Shown here one piece after another: positions 23,027-34,151 of a stretch of DNA of 64,000 nucleotides (positions are counted from its first letter, which is position 1; each line of letters opens with the position of its first letter). The position numbers were made by a program, and so were the translations under genes. The DNA lies in NCBI GenBank assembly GCA_032622095.1, contig CP136067.1:93612707-93676706 (forward strand). The letters run 5' to 3'. This stretch comes from Siphonodentalium dalli (taxonomy: Eukaryota > Mollusca > Scaphopoda > Gadilida > Siphonodentaliidae). Under the pieces are notes generated by a model. The model saw nothing but the letters and a program-made list of their open reading frames with translations, was not told the DNA's origin and did no database searches.

Positions 23027-23293
23027 TTCATAACTCATTTTTCAATTTATTCACAATTAGAAATTTAATAATTTAAAGAAGTAAATGTCTAAGATAAGAG
23101 GCTTTGGAGGATAGATTCTATACAAAGCTTGGAAAATTGTAAGGTTTTTTTTAACCGTAAAATTTCCTATACATCCATTAATTTCTTAATTAAAATAAAA
23201 AGCCTTCCTCCCTCATCCAAATTCCCAAAAGTAAATGGCCTGAGAACACAGGTATTTATTTGTAATGGCCTAAGTTATATGTAGTACAGTAAA

Positions 23294-23467
23294 CAGTAAT
23301 GCCCTAAGTAATCGAAGTAGTTGGAAATATGGCTTGTTGCCATTCAACGGAAAGCTCTCGGGGAGAGCTTTGCGATGAATGGCAACAAGCCATATTTCCG
23401 ACTAAATCCTGGAAAGTTACCCATAATTCTGCTGTGTTTAAGGAGTCGATTACTTAGGGCATTACTG
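23294..23467. mobile_element. CAGTAATG palindromic MITE, copy 5
   Basis: Both arms are present, but the left arm lacks the ACCACAGCAGAATTATGGGT segment. The end GGGCATTACTG is followed by TA. It lies 229 bp before exon C of domain 2. Confidence 0.8.
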
Positions 23468-23696
23468 TACCTGTAACTCTTGTTGGTGAAATGATTCTGT
23501 TCATTAATCAGTGATTAATTTTGGGATTAACGACAGACTAAAATATTTACATTTACATGTTAATATGCGGAACACTGTACTAAGGGAATACATTGCACTG
23601 CAATACCAGCATTATCATGTTGGAAGTCAGATATGTGTGCTGTTTATTCCATTGAAATGAGCAGGTGCAAACTTATATTTGATTTTTTTTTCATAG

Positions 23697-23787
23697 ATTG
23701 CGTTTGAATCTGTACGAGGACGAGGCTATAGAGGAGACATAGCACTGGACGATGTCAAGATTGTTGATGGATCATGCACCCAAGCAA
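23697..23787 (+). CDS. MAM-repeat protein, exon C of domain 2
   Basis: It codes [20 protein letters not shown] and the fourth conserved cysteine in DGSC. The acceptor is TTTTCATAG (phase 0) and the donor is GCAA|GTGAGT (phase 1). The length is 91 nt. It is separated from its A+B exon by a 9.3-kb intron filled by the nested elements at 14881-23467. Reading frame and MAM consensus fit exactly across that gap. Confidence 0.93.
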
Positions 23788-23814
23788 GTGAGTGAATGAA
23801 TATCATTTGGATGA

Positions 23815-24655
23815 TCCTGAAATAAATGGTCCACTTAATGTTTGAATCCCCAGATCACATTAAATACAACATATTTTATATTATATGTCATTTGAAAGAG
23901 GGAGATCCAAGACATTGTATTGTCAACTTCTTATCCAGTCAAATAAACATTGTTTTTGTTGAGTGGTTGTGTGCTAAATTATACCCCCACTCTCAAAGAG
24001 AATGGGGGCATACTGGATTGACCTTGTTCGTCGGTCAGTCCGGACATTTCTCCCTCTGTTTTTTTCTGGCCCGATATCTCAAACATCGGTTGTCTGATCT
24101 TTTTGAAACTTGGAATGGATGTTCATTACTATGAGGGCATTCAATGGAGTGTTCAATGGTTTTTTTTCCAGATTTTCCATTTTAGCGTTCTTCATCTTTG
24201 TTTATCTGGAAATGTTGGGGTTTTTTTTGCGTCCGAGGCCACCGTTTCACGAATCTCAATAAAATTTGGTATGGGTGTTCACTACTATGAGGGCATTCAA
24301 TGGAGTATTCAATTGTTTTTTCCGTATTTTCCATTCTAGAGTTATTCATCTTTGTTTTTTTTATCTGGATTGTAAAGTCAGTCTATTCTTAATGCGGGGG
24401 GAATAACTCTATCTCCTAGTTTTTAATTTTGATGCTTCTGGGTAAATAACAGGAGAAGTCTTGTGGATGAATCTGAGAATATATATAACTTGATGGACAC
24501 TCCTAGGTCACAGTTCTTCTGTATCTTGTTTGAAATTTATCTATATTTGCTATTATTTCATGCCAACAATAGTCAATAACACTGACTCTGTATAGAAATA
24601 TTTTGGAACTCAAACATTAAGTGGGCCTTTATTTCTTGAATAAAGCAATCATTAT
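23815..24655. repeat. Inverted repeat pair around a GAGGGCATTCAATGGAG repeat
   Basis: CCACTTAATGTTTGAA (about 23830) and its inverse near 24608 bracket a repeat with two units of ACTATGAGGGCATTCAATGGAG (24127 and 24283) and TCATCTTTGTTTATCTGGAAATG. The same repeat recurs at 45790-46160. No coding capacity. Confidence 0.6.
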
Positions 24656-24928
24656 CTAATAGTATCCAACTATCATTCATGGCTAGCATAGTGGCTATTT
24701 GTGGAAAAATTATTCTAGAAATTAATGGATTTATATGAAATTTTATGGTTAAATAAATCATACAATTTTCAAGAATTCTAGAATGAATTAAAAAACCTCC
24801 CTCCCTCATTTAAAATCCCATATGTAAAACAAAAATATTAATTTTTAATTACCTTACCACTCTTCCCTCCTGCCAATAAGTACATACAACTTTATGCAAT
24901 TGTTGGTAAATAATTTTTTTCGTTTTAG

Positions 24929-25353
24929 CATCATGTGGCTTCCAGCAGAATCTTTGCCAGTGGACGAACGCTCAGACTGGTGACCAGTTTGATTGGATAC
25001 GATCTCGCGGGAGTACTGGCAGTCAATTCACTGGCCCCAATGCAGATCACACAATGGGAACTCCTCAAGGATACTACATATTCATCGAATCAAGTGCACC
25101 CCGACGTATCGGAGATAAAGCGAGATTACTCAGCCCGATCTTCCCACCGTCATCGACACCGAAATGTGTGAGCTTCTTCTACAGCATGCAAGGAGCTGAC
25201 ATCGGATCCCTGAACGTCCTCGCGATCTTGAATGCCACTCACGATACGCCGTACAGCGAAGCCTCCCTCTGGACTCTGAAGGGAGAAGGCGGTAGTACAT
25301 GGAGTCATGGACAGTTAGTTGTTCCAGCTCAATACACTAACAAGCCGTATCAG
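24929..25353 (+). CDS. MAM-repeat protein, fused exon A+B of domain 3
   Basis: The 425-nt exon codes SCGFQQNLCQW, FDWIRSRGSTGS, GPNADHT, then GYYIFIESSAPRR, KCVSFFYSMQG, IGSLNVLA and the domain's beta strands. Cysteines 1-3 are present. CDFE is changed to CGFQ, and the usual WYHMYG to FYSMQG. The acceptor is CGTTTTAG (phase 1) and the donor is CAG|GTCAGT (phase 0). Junction codon with domain 2: A|CA (Thr). The same A+B fusion as domain 2 suggests these two cassettes share a duplication history. The donor region is tandemly duplicated (next feature). Confidence 0.95.
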
Positions 25354-25421
25354 GTCAGTGTTTAGTAGGAACCCAGCTCATTACACAAACAAGCCATATC
25401 AGGTCACTGTTTAGTTGGAAC
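25324..25421. repeat. 49-bp tandem duplication across the domain 3 donor site
   Basis: Copy 1 (25324-25372) spans the last 30 coding bases and the CAG|GTCAGTG donor. Copy 2 (25373-25421) repeats it as CCATATCAG|GTCACTG with several substitutions. Use of the second donor would run into an in-frame TAG in GTGTTTAG. Confidence 0.85.
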
Positions 25422-25609
25422 AAAGTAAATTATTCATTTCATGTCAAAGAAGAAAATATTTGTATTTGCTAGTTTCCCTACCGAAACTATTTTCAACCCC
25501 ATACCCTAAAGTTTTTTTATATGTTTTCAAGAAAATATTTTGAGTTTTTTGTAAACTTTTTTGTAAAAACAAACTTTTCAATATCTCAGAATGGGTTGAT
25601 TTCTGTCAA

Positions 25610-27795
25610 AGCATTATGTATATTACGGTCTATACAGCGACAATGAAAATAAATGCTTGTGTATATTACGGTCTATACAGCGACAATGAAAATAAATCAT
25701 TGTGTATATTACGGTCTATACACCGACAATGAAAATAAATCATTGTGTATATTACTGTCTATACAGCGACAATGAAAATAAATTATTGTGTGTATTACGG
25801 TCTATACAGCAACAACTAAAATAAATCATTGTGTATATTACGGTCTATACCGCGACAATCAAAATAAATAATTGTGTATATAACGGTCTTTACAGCGACA
25901 ATGATAATAAATCATTGTGTATATTACGATCTATACAGCAACAACTAAAATAAATCATTGTGTATATTACGGTCTATACAGCGACAATGAAAATAAATTA
26001 TTGTGTATATTACGGTCTTTACAGCGACAATGAAAATAAATTATTGTGTATATTACGGTCTATACAGCAACAACTAAAATAAATCATTGTGTATATTACG
26101 GTCTATACAGCGACAATGAAAATAAATTGTTGTGTATATTACGGTCTTTACAGCGACAATGAAAATAAATCATTGTGTATATTACGGTCTATACAGCGAC
26201 AATGAAAATAAATGCTTGTGTATATTACGGTCTATACAGCGACATTGAAAATAAATCATTGTGTATATTACTGTCTATACAGCGACAATGAAAATAAATC
26301 ATTGTGTATATTACTGTCTATACAGCGACAATGAAAATAAATTATTGTGTATATTACGGTCTATAGAGCAACAACTAAAATAAATCATTGTGTATATTAC
26401 GGTCTATACCGCGACAATCAAAATAAATAATTGTGTATATTACGGTCTATACAGCGACAATGAAAATAAATTGTTGTGTATATTACGGTCTTTACAGCGA
26501 CAATGAAAATAAATCATTGTGTATATTACGGTCTATACAGCGACAATGAAAATAAATGCTTGTGTATATTACGGTCTATACAGCGACAATGAAAATAAAT
26601 CATTGTGTATATTACTGTCTATACAGCGACAATGAAAATAAATCATTGTGTATATTACTGTCTATACAGCGACAATGAAAATAAATTATTGTGTATATTA
26701 CGGTCTATACAGCAACAACTAAAATAATTCATTGTGTATATTACGGTCTATACCGCGACAATCAAAATAAATAATTGTGTATATTACGGTCTTTACAGCG
26801 ACAATGAAAATAAATCATTGTGTATATTACGGTCTATACAGCAACAACTAAAATAAATCATTGTGTATATTATGGTCTATACAGCGACAATGAAAATAAA
26901 TTATTGGGTATATTACGGTCTATAGAGCAACAACTAAAATAAATCATTGTGTATATTACGGTCTATACCGCGACAATCAAAATAAATAATTGTGTATATT
27001 ACGGTCTTTACAGCGACAATGAAAATAAATCATTGTGTATATTACTGTCTATACAGCAACAACTAAAATAAATCATTGTGTATATTACGGTCTATACAGC
27101 GACAATGAAAATAAATTATTGGGTATATTACGGTCTATACAGCAACAACTAAAATAAATCATTGTGTATATTATGGTCTATACCGCGACAATCAAAATAA
27201 ATAATTGTGTATATTACGGTCTTTACAGCGACAATGAAAATAAATCATTGTGTATATTACTGTCTATAGAGCAACAACTAAAATAAATCATTGTGTATAT
27301 TACGGTCTATACAGCGACAATGAAAATAAATTATTGGGTATATTACGGTCTATACAGCAACAACTAAAATAAATCATTGTGTATATTACGGTCTATACAG
27401 CGACAATGAAAATAAATTGTTGTGTATATTACGGTCTTTACAGCGACAATGAAAATAAATCATTGTGTATATTACGGTCTATACAGCGACAATGAAAATA
27501 AATCATTGTGTATATTACGGTCTATACAGCGACAATGAAAATAAATCATTGTGTATATTACTGTCTATACAGCGACAATAAAAATAAATCATTGTGTATA
27601 TTACTGTCTATACAGCGACAATCAAAATAAATAATTGTGTATATTACGGTCTATACAGCAACAACTAAAATAAATCATTGTGTATATTACGGTCTATACC
27701 GCGACAATCAAAATAAATAATTGTGTATATTACGGTCTATACAGCAACAACTAAAATAAATCACTGTGTATATTACGGTCTATACAGCGACAAAC
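25610..27795. repeat. 43-bp minisatellite, about 50 copies
   Basis: The unit is TTGTGTATATTACGGTCTAT followed by ACAGCGACAATGAAAATAAAT plus a variable di/trinucleotide. At least three variants alternate: CAGCGACAATGAAAA, CAGCAACAACTAAAA and CCGCGACAATCAAAA. Blocks of about 8 units (344 bp) recur in the same variant order near 26100 and 26441, a higher-order repeat. It lies wholly within the intron between domain 3 A+B and C. Confidence 0.93.
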
Positions 27796-27957
27796 AAAAT
27801 TAATCTTAGCTCAATCTTGCAGATAAAAAGACATGAAAATTAATCTATAAGAATATGCCAAAATTTTAAATAGAAATAAAAAAAATTCATTTTAAAACTC
27901 CCTACTGGCCATAAATTAGCTAGTCTTTAATTAGTCACATCATAATTTTGTTTTCAG

Positions 27958-28075
27958 ATTGCATTTGAAGGTGTTAGAGGAAAGGGTTACCGTGGTGACA
28001 TTGCGCTGGATGACATCTCTATCAGTAACGACAACTGCACTGTTATTCCAAATTTTGCAAATGTTCTGCAGACAA
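27958..28075 (+). CDS. MAM-repeat protein, exon C of domain 3 with linker
   Basis: It codes [20 protein letters not shown], the fourth cysteine in NDNC, and then a longer linker ([12 protein letters not shown]) than other C exons, so it is 118 nt. The acceptor is GTTTTCAG (phase 0) and the donor is ACAA|GTAAGT (phase 1). The linker may space domains 3 and 4. Confidence 0.93.
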
Positions 28076-28267
28076 GTAAGTGACATATAGAAAGAAAAAT
28101 AGATCAAAGATGCAAGGTTTGCTGAAATCCTGGATAATATTGAATCGGGCATTATATTTATAACCTTGAATAAATTACGAATGTGAAGTATTATATCATT
28201 ATCTCTCAATTGTGTCATTAATGCAAGTTAGCCAAATCGTAGATTTATTTTGATGCTATGCTAAGCA

Positions 28268-28560
28268 CACAAGCCTGCAAATAGCATGTTTGTCATTTGC
28301 AGAATGAGGTCCCCAGACTGTGAATTTAGTGACGCTATCCTGCTCGGCGGGCTACCATCACCAAATTCACCCTCTGGGAACCTCATTCTGCTTCGGCCTC
28401 AACTGCTATGGGAGACCTAGGATCAGATTGAAGTTCTCCAGTTGAAGTTGGTGATCGACGTTCACCCATTAGTCACCTCGATTATGCATTTTATCTTCTG
28501 CAAATTAGGGGATGTAGAAACTTCCCAGATGGGAAAAAGGAACTAAAATTTGAGTTGGAA
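28268..28560. mobile_element. GAGGTCCCC foldback MITE, truncated copy
   Basis: It begins AAGCCTGCAAATAGCATG with one hairpin, then runs through the interior in the opposite orientation (CAACTGCTATGGGAGACCTA, TAGTCACCTCGATTATGCAT) and stops near GGGAAAAAGGAAC. The junction between hairpin and inverted interior suggests a rearranged copy. Confidence 0.7.
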
Positions 28561-28785
28561 ATGTTCAGATAATAAGTTCAACAAACGACCATAGGTTGAA
28601 TTCTTCTGCACGTATCTTGTCATTTCATCTGGTTGTCGTCTGCTCATAAATCCTTAACATCCCTCCAAATGAATAATAGACCATTCCAATGTATACTTTT
28701 ATGTCTGCATGGGAGAATCAATTTAGTTAAACATATCAAAAATCTGTAACATTTAGAAATTAATTTTGGTTTTTATCACTTTTAG

Positions 28786-28926
28786 AGCCACAAGATGTCA
28801 TGTGTACATTCGACACTGACCTGTGTAACTGGATGCAGAGCACACACGACAAATTTAACTGGACGCAGACTCATATGTCAACACCATCACACGGGACGGG
28901 ACCCATTGGTGACCACACTGGCGGAG
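28786..28926 (+). CDS. MAM-repeat protein, exon A of domain 4
   Basis: It codes VMCTFDTDLCNWMQSTHD, FNWT, and GTGPIGDHTGG, with conserved cysteines 1 and 2. The acceptor is ACTTTTAG (phase 1) and the donor is GGAG|GTAAG (phase 1). The length is 141 nt. Here A and B are separate exons, unlike domains 2 and 3. The last 76 coding bases plus donor are repeated downstream in four degenerate copies. Confidence 0.94.
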
Positions 28927-28996
28927 GTAAGAATTTAACTGAAAGCCAAATGTCAACCCATCACATGTATCAATGGCAACCACACTGGTGGAGGTA

Positions 28997-29134
28997 AAGT
29001 AATCGACTCCCTAACCACAGCAAGTATGGGTAATTTTTCAGGAATATGAAAACAAGCCATATTTCCGACTAACACCTGAAAAGTTACCCATAATTCTGCT
29101 GTGGTTAGGGAGTCGATTACTTAGAGCATTATTG
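28997..29134. mobile_element. CAGTAATG palindromic MITE, copy 6 (deleted)
   Basis: Begins AAGTAATCGACTCCCTAACC without the terminal CAGTAATGCTCT, is deleted at the centre and ends GAGCATTATTG followed by TA. Confidence 0.8.
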
Positions 29135-29204
29135 TATATGAATTTAACTGAAAGCCAAATGTAAACCCATCACATGTATCATTGGCAACCAACTGGTGGA
29201 GGTA

Positions 29205-29421
29205 CAGTAATGCTCTAAGTAATCGACTCCCTAACCACTGCAGAATTATGGGTAATTTTTCAGGAATTTGTCGGAAATATGGCTTGTTGCCATTCATCTG
29301 AAAGCTCTCGGCGAGAGCTTTCCGATGAATGGCAACAAGCCATATTTCCGACTAAATCCTGAAAAATTAGCCATAATTCTGCTGTGGTTAGGGAGTCGAT
29401 TACTTAGAGCATTACTTACTG
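29205..29421. mobile_element. CAGTAATG palindromic MITE, copy 7
   Basis: Near-full palindrome with TA flanks: CAGTAATGCTCTAAGTAATC to GATTACTTAGAGCATTACTT. It is a close relative of copy 6 (both have CTCCCTAACC), supporting joint duplication. Confidence 0.85.
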
Positions 29422-29634
29422 TATATGAATTTAACTGAAAGCCAAATGTCAATCCATCACATGTATCAATGGCAACCACACTGGTGGAGGTATTTGAATT
29501 TAACTGAATGCAGACCCAAATGTCAAACCCAACACACAATGTGGGTCCCAATGGTGACCACACTTGCGGAGGTGTATGAATTTGATAACTGATTTTTAAT
29601 TTAAGTGGAAAAATAGTAATCTACGGCCAAGCTT

Positions 29635-30048
29635 TGAAATAATGTGTCAGTCATGTGCAGAAGGAGGTTTCCAGAGGGTGAATTTAGTGATGCTGCCCCA
29701 TACAGTGTGCTAGCATCACTAGATCCGCCCTCTAGAGACCTGCTTAGGCCTAGTCTGGGAAGTATCTATAGTCTCAAATTAACATTGTTTTTAGTTACTT
29801 TTTCCCTTCTGTTTAGTTTCTATATCCCCTAAGTTGCAGATAATAAAATGCATAATCGAGGTGACTAATGGGTGAACTTTAACTGGGGAACTTAAATCTG
29901 ATCCTATTTCTCCCATAGCAGTTGAGGCCTAAGCACAATGAGGATCCCAGAGGGAGAGTTTGGTGATGCTAGCTAGTGGGATAGCATCAGTAAATTAACC
30001 CTCTGGCCTCATTCTGCAAATGACAGACACTCTATTTCAAGGATTGCC
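29635..30048. mobile_element. GAGGTCCCC foldback MITE, diverged full copy
   Basis: Both hairpins and the interior are recognisable (CTATATCCCCTAAGTTGCAG, AATCGAGGTGACTAATGGG), ending AATGACAGACACTCTATTTC. Confidence 0.75.
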
Positions 30049-30189
30049 TCCAGCCACATAGTACAAACATTCAAATTTTAGAGAGAAATACAGAAATGGT
30101 CGACCTGGAATAAGTAAATTTTTGCTATTGGCTGCTTTGTGTACATACTGAGTATGCACCCACTTCAGTGCACTAGCACTTGGCCATCA

Positions 30190-30421
30190 TTAACCCTTTC
30201 ATGATGTGAGCTGCGCTGGTGCAGCATTAAAGATCCTGTGCCAGTATATTCTCTTATATATGTGAGTCTCCCATAGGGAGCCTCTCATATGTAAGAGAAT
30301 ACATTGGCTTACAAGGTCAAGGTAAATATTTTTAGGCCAATATATATGTGAGACTCTCATATATAAGAGAACGTATTGGGCACAGGGTTTATGCTAAATT
30401 TCAGGAAGCTCCAGTCATTAA
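30190..30421. mobile_element. piggyBac-like MITE (TTAACCCTTTCATGA family)
   Basis: Begins TTAACCCTTTCATGATG, contains TCTCTTATATATGTGAGTCT and its inverse, and ends CAGGAAGCTCCAGTCATTAA. TTAA at both ends fits a piggyBac-type target. Confidence 0.6.
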
Positions 30422-30616
30422 TAGTGGCAACTCAGAAATTAGTTTCTTGGAACCAGTGTTTCGAGAGTTGAAGCAATGTATGATTTTCCAAGATGGATTA
30501 TGATAATACCCTTCGGATGGAATCAGTTCTATGGTTTTCGCAATATTCCCGTTATATTTTTCCACTGAGAATTGCCATAACATTAATGGCCCATATTGAA
30601 TCTTATTATAATTCAG

Positions 30617-30876
30617 GTTCGTACCTGTTCATTGAGACGTCTGCTCCGAGGAAGCCTGGTGATAATGCCATTCTACAGACCGGTACCCTCCCTCCATCTA
30701 CCAACAGCGGAAACTGTTTCTCCTTGTGGTACCATATGTTTGGTCCAAGTATCGGAACACTGAACATCTACACAACTGTCAGCGGCAAGAATGTCAAGGT
30801 GTGGACAAGAACCGGAACTCAGGGGAACAAATGGCAACAGGCGAAGTTGAACATCAACAGTCCCAGTAACTACATG
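30617..30876 (+). CDS. MAM-repeat protein, exon B of domain 4
   Basis: It codes GSYLFIETSAPRKPGD, the third cysteine in NCFSLWYHMFG, IGTLNIYTTV, and GTQGNKWQQAKL. The acceptor is ATAATTCAG (phase 1) and the donor is ATG|GTGAGC (phase 0). The length is 260 nt. The G|GT codon across the A/B junction restores the family glycine. The frame is open upstream of the acceptor, but that sequence has no MAM similarity. Confidence 0.95.
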
Positions 30877-31297
30877 GTGAGCGAGAAATGATAATTGATT
30901 GCTAAGCAAGTTTTAGATTTGTTTTTTTACTTTGTTCGTTTCTTTCATTAAAATTTAGAGACATTTTGGAAATTATATTGGGCCCCGCGGCCATTCCCAA
31001 ACTGAATTAGTCCGATTTTCTCCAATTTCTGACCACATATTTCTTGTTTAATAGTACCGAAACGCGATGGTACGTTGCTTAAACACTCCATCGCTGGGTA
31101 CAGAACTGAAGATGATTCCAGTGAATTTTTTGTATATATTACTACAGACCTACACTATTACTTACATATCTACACCTACTTACTCATGTACATAACTCTA
31201 AATTTCAAAAATAACCCTTTCAATACTTCATGGCCTACACATACATTCTGAATTTCAAAATTGGTCAAACCCAGCTATGTACCACGGTCCCATTTTT

Positions 31298-32232
31298 AGC
31301 TCAACTTTACTTGTAAAGTTTGTGCTATTGCCATGGCTTGGTATCCGTCATCTGTGTGTGCTTGTGGAGACATCCATCAACAATTTCCATTAGCACGAGC
31401 TACAGGTCCTTTGGCACAGGCTACAAGTCGTATCTTTGGTCGGATCATTATGAAATTTGTCATGGCTGTTGACATTGACATGTAGATGGGAATGAGTCAT
31501 TTTGGGGTCATTCAGCCATAAAACATGGCCGCCAGTCACCATCTTGGATTTTACTCTTTGCATGACTAAATCCTTTGTCATGGACTAGAGGTTGTACCTT
31601 TGGTCAGATCATTATGAAATTGGTCATTAATCATAAAATTGACATGTAGATGGGATTGAGTCATTTTGGGTTCATTCGGCCAAAAAACATGGCTGTCGAT
31701 GACCATCTTGGATTTTACTCTTTGCATGAATAAATCGTTTGACACGGCGACTAGTCATCATTATGAAATTTGTCATGGCTGTTGACATTGACATGTAGAT
31801 AGGCAGGAAAACATGGCCACCAGCAGCCATCTTGGATTTCAAAATTCAATCCATTAGCACGGGTCACAGGCCAGAGCTAGTGTTCGTCTGATCTTCATGA
31901 AATTTCTTGTGCATGTTAATGTTGACATGTAGATTGGAACGAGTCATTTTGGGGTCGTTCTTCCATAAAATATGGCTGCCGGCATCCATCTTGGATTTTA
32001 CTCTTTGCATGACTAAATCCTTTGTCACGGGCTACAGGTTGTACTTTTGCTTAGATCATTATGAAATTTGTCATGTATGTTAACATTGACATGTAGATGG
32101 GAACAAGTCATTTTGGGGTTATTCGGCAAAAAAACATGGCCACCAGCTGCCATCTTGGATATCAAAATTTGATTCATCATTTCATTTATTGCTCATCACA
32201 AAAATTTAACTTCATCACAAAGTTGAGCCGTG
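31298..32232. mobile_element. AGCTCAACTTT-bounded element with ~165-bp tandem interior
   Basis: It begins TAGCTCAACTTTACTTGTAA and ends TTCATCACAAAGTTGAGC, short inverted termini. The interior repeats about five times a unit with GATCATTATGAAATTTGTCA, TTGACATGTAGATGGGAA, GAGTCATTTTGGGGTCATTC and CATGGCCGCCAG...CATCTTGGATTTTACTC. No coding capacity. Confidence 0.65.
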
Positions 32233-32469
32233 ATAGGACATTCATGTTACTGAAGCTTTTTAACTTTTATGACACACATGCATTTTAATTATGATGGTGC
32301 ATGATTCTACAATACTGGTACGCATACGCTTGTCATATAGTATGCTCTTATTGCCTCAATTCAAAACACCAAGCATACTTCTGTTATGCTCCTGTTATTT
32401 ATTTGACTTCTAAATTAACCATGTGGCACTTCGGAATGTGTACCTAGATTAATTGTACGCCTTTGTCCA

Positions 32470-32800
32470 TGTTACCGAAGGCCTAATCTTCTGGAAAGTA
32501 TCTATATTCTGAAATTAAAATATTTTTTAGTTACTTTTTCCCTTCTGTTCAGTTTCTATATCCCCTAATTTGTAGAAGATAAAATGCATAATCGAGGTGA
32601 CTAATGGGTGAACATCACCAACTTCAACTGGGGAACTTCTATCTGATCCCAGGTCTCCCATAGCAGTTGAGGCCTCAGCAGAATGAGGTTCCCAGAGGAT
32701 GAATTTGGTGATACTAGACCGCCTTGCATTATAGCATCACCAAATTCACCCTCTGGGGACCTCATTTTGCAAATGACAGAAACACTATTTCAGGGCTTGT
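32470..32800. mobile_element. GAGGTCCCC foldback MITE, 5'-truncated copy
   Basis: Lacks the first hairpin, starts at AGGCCTAATCTTCTGGAAAG and keeps the interior and the second hairpin (GAGGTTCCCAGAGGATGAAT to CACCCTCTGGGGACCTC). Confidence 0.75.
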
Positions 32801-33214
32801 GTATATGACCAAGTCCCCACGCAAGGCAACCCAGAAACGACTATCGAATGTAATCTGACACTATTTATTTTGGATATGACTGTATAGGCTGTAGAACAAA
32901 ATAAGGAAATAATGGAATACACATGACATTAGACAATTTTGATAGCAAAATAAATGAATGCATGGAAGCCAACTAAATAGGAAATATACTTTGGGTTAGA
33001 ATAGGAGTTATGGCGAATATCAGAAGAACTATCGAAAAATTTATTAAAGCAAGGAAAGCAGAAATTCATGTCATTTCCAAGCTAGAAATAAGATTTATAA
33101 TTCCTATAAACTGTGATATTACCAGAAATAACAACGGGAAATATTAAATAAAAGTTATTATTATCCATCCCTTAACTAACACTATTTCTGATAGGGCAAA
33201 AGCCGCCACGTGAT

Positions 33215-33674
33215 AATCTGGGAAAAAGTCATATTGGACTCCCGAATGTCATATTGGACTCCCAAGTGTGCAATATGACTTTTTTATCGGGACTCTGTGA
33301 CATCACAAATTAACTATTGAGATGCGCGCACAACACTGGTGGATTTAGCAGATGCTTCACTTCAGCATTGAGTTTTGTTTTTTATTTCCGTGTTTACTGT
33401 TCCAAATCATGCTTTCTGATGATCAAATACAGGCTTTTATAGAGAAATAAGTGCCCAAAAATACTAAAGTTTTATTCCCAACATTTGGATAAACATACAG
33501 ATGGATAATAAAAATGTCATCATACAATGTTGTGTACAGTATGAGTTTTTCTAGTACTCGTCCAGGTTGTGGTGAAAAGTCATATTGGACTTGACACTGC
33601 GTGTCTCGTCCAATATGACTTTTAATCACAACCTGGACTCGTACAAGAAAAACACATACTGTACACAACATTGT
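33215..33674. repeat. GTCATATTGGAC repeats and a 151-bp perfect-like hairpin
   Basis: 33524-33674 forms a long hairpin: ACAATGTTGTGTACAGTATG pairs with its complement at the right end. Complementarity continues inward through TCCAGGTTGTGnTnAAAAGT and CATATTGGAC to a loop of about 20 nt. Three further copies of GTCATATTGGACTC or its complement lie at 33220-33285. Confidence 0.8.
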
Positions 33675-33830
33675 ACAATGACTTTATAATATCTATGGTA
33701 GGTAGTGAACTTTATGGTAGGTAGTGAAATTTATAGTGGGTAGTGTACAGATTTTAGACATGTTGTAAAGCCACTCAGCAGGATGATTTATAATTTTTTA
33801 TTTTCGGTGGGCCATAAAAAGCACCTTATA

Positions 33831-34008
33831 CAGTAGTGCTCTAAGTAATCGACACCTTAACCACAGCAGAATTATGGGTAACTTTTCAGGATTTAGTCTC
33901 CCTGAGAGCTTTCCGATGAATGGCAACAAGCCATATTTCCGACTAAATCCTGAAAAGTTACCCATAATTATGCTGTGGTTAAGAAGTCGCTTACTTAGAG
34001 CACTACTG
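33831..34008. mobile_element. CAGTAATG palindromic MITE, copy 8
   Basis: TA-flanked (CAGTAGTGCTCTAAGTAATC ... TTACTTAGAGCACTACTG) with one arm shortened. It lies 143 bp before exon C of domain 4. Confidence 0.82.
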
Positions 34009-34151
34009 TATGCCATATTCTTATGAGCGGGCAGGTGTCTGAGAAACAACATTTTGTTTTGGCCTTGATTTCATAAAATTATACCAACTACATGTAGTTG
34101 TTTCCATGCGTCTGAACTCCTTTGTGCATTGGAATTATTTTTTGTATTCAG

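Larger units (their letters stand above)
28931..29574. repeat. Four degenerate copies of the domain 4 exon A end and donor
   Basis: Copies at 28931-28996, 29140-29203, 29427-29493 and 29496-29574 repeat AATTTAACTG...ATGTCAA...CACACTGGTGGAG|GTA from exon A (28851-28931). Each retains a GGAG|GT junction. Copy 4 is closest to the exon and still reads GPNGDHT in frame after a stop. Palindromic MITEs sit at the same position (just after GGAGGTA) behind copies 1 and 2, so the MITE was probably carried along in one duplication. Confidence 0.85.

Noticed and set aside
25610-27795. Regular 43-bp array considered as a CRISPR array
   Set aside because: Units are contiguous variants with no unique spacers, in a spliced eukaryotic gene.
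30493-30616. Open frame extending upstream of domain 4 exon B
   Set aside because: An acceptor at 30616 fits family phase and consensus; the upstream part has no MAM similarity.
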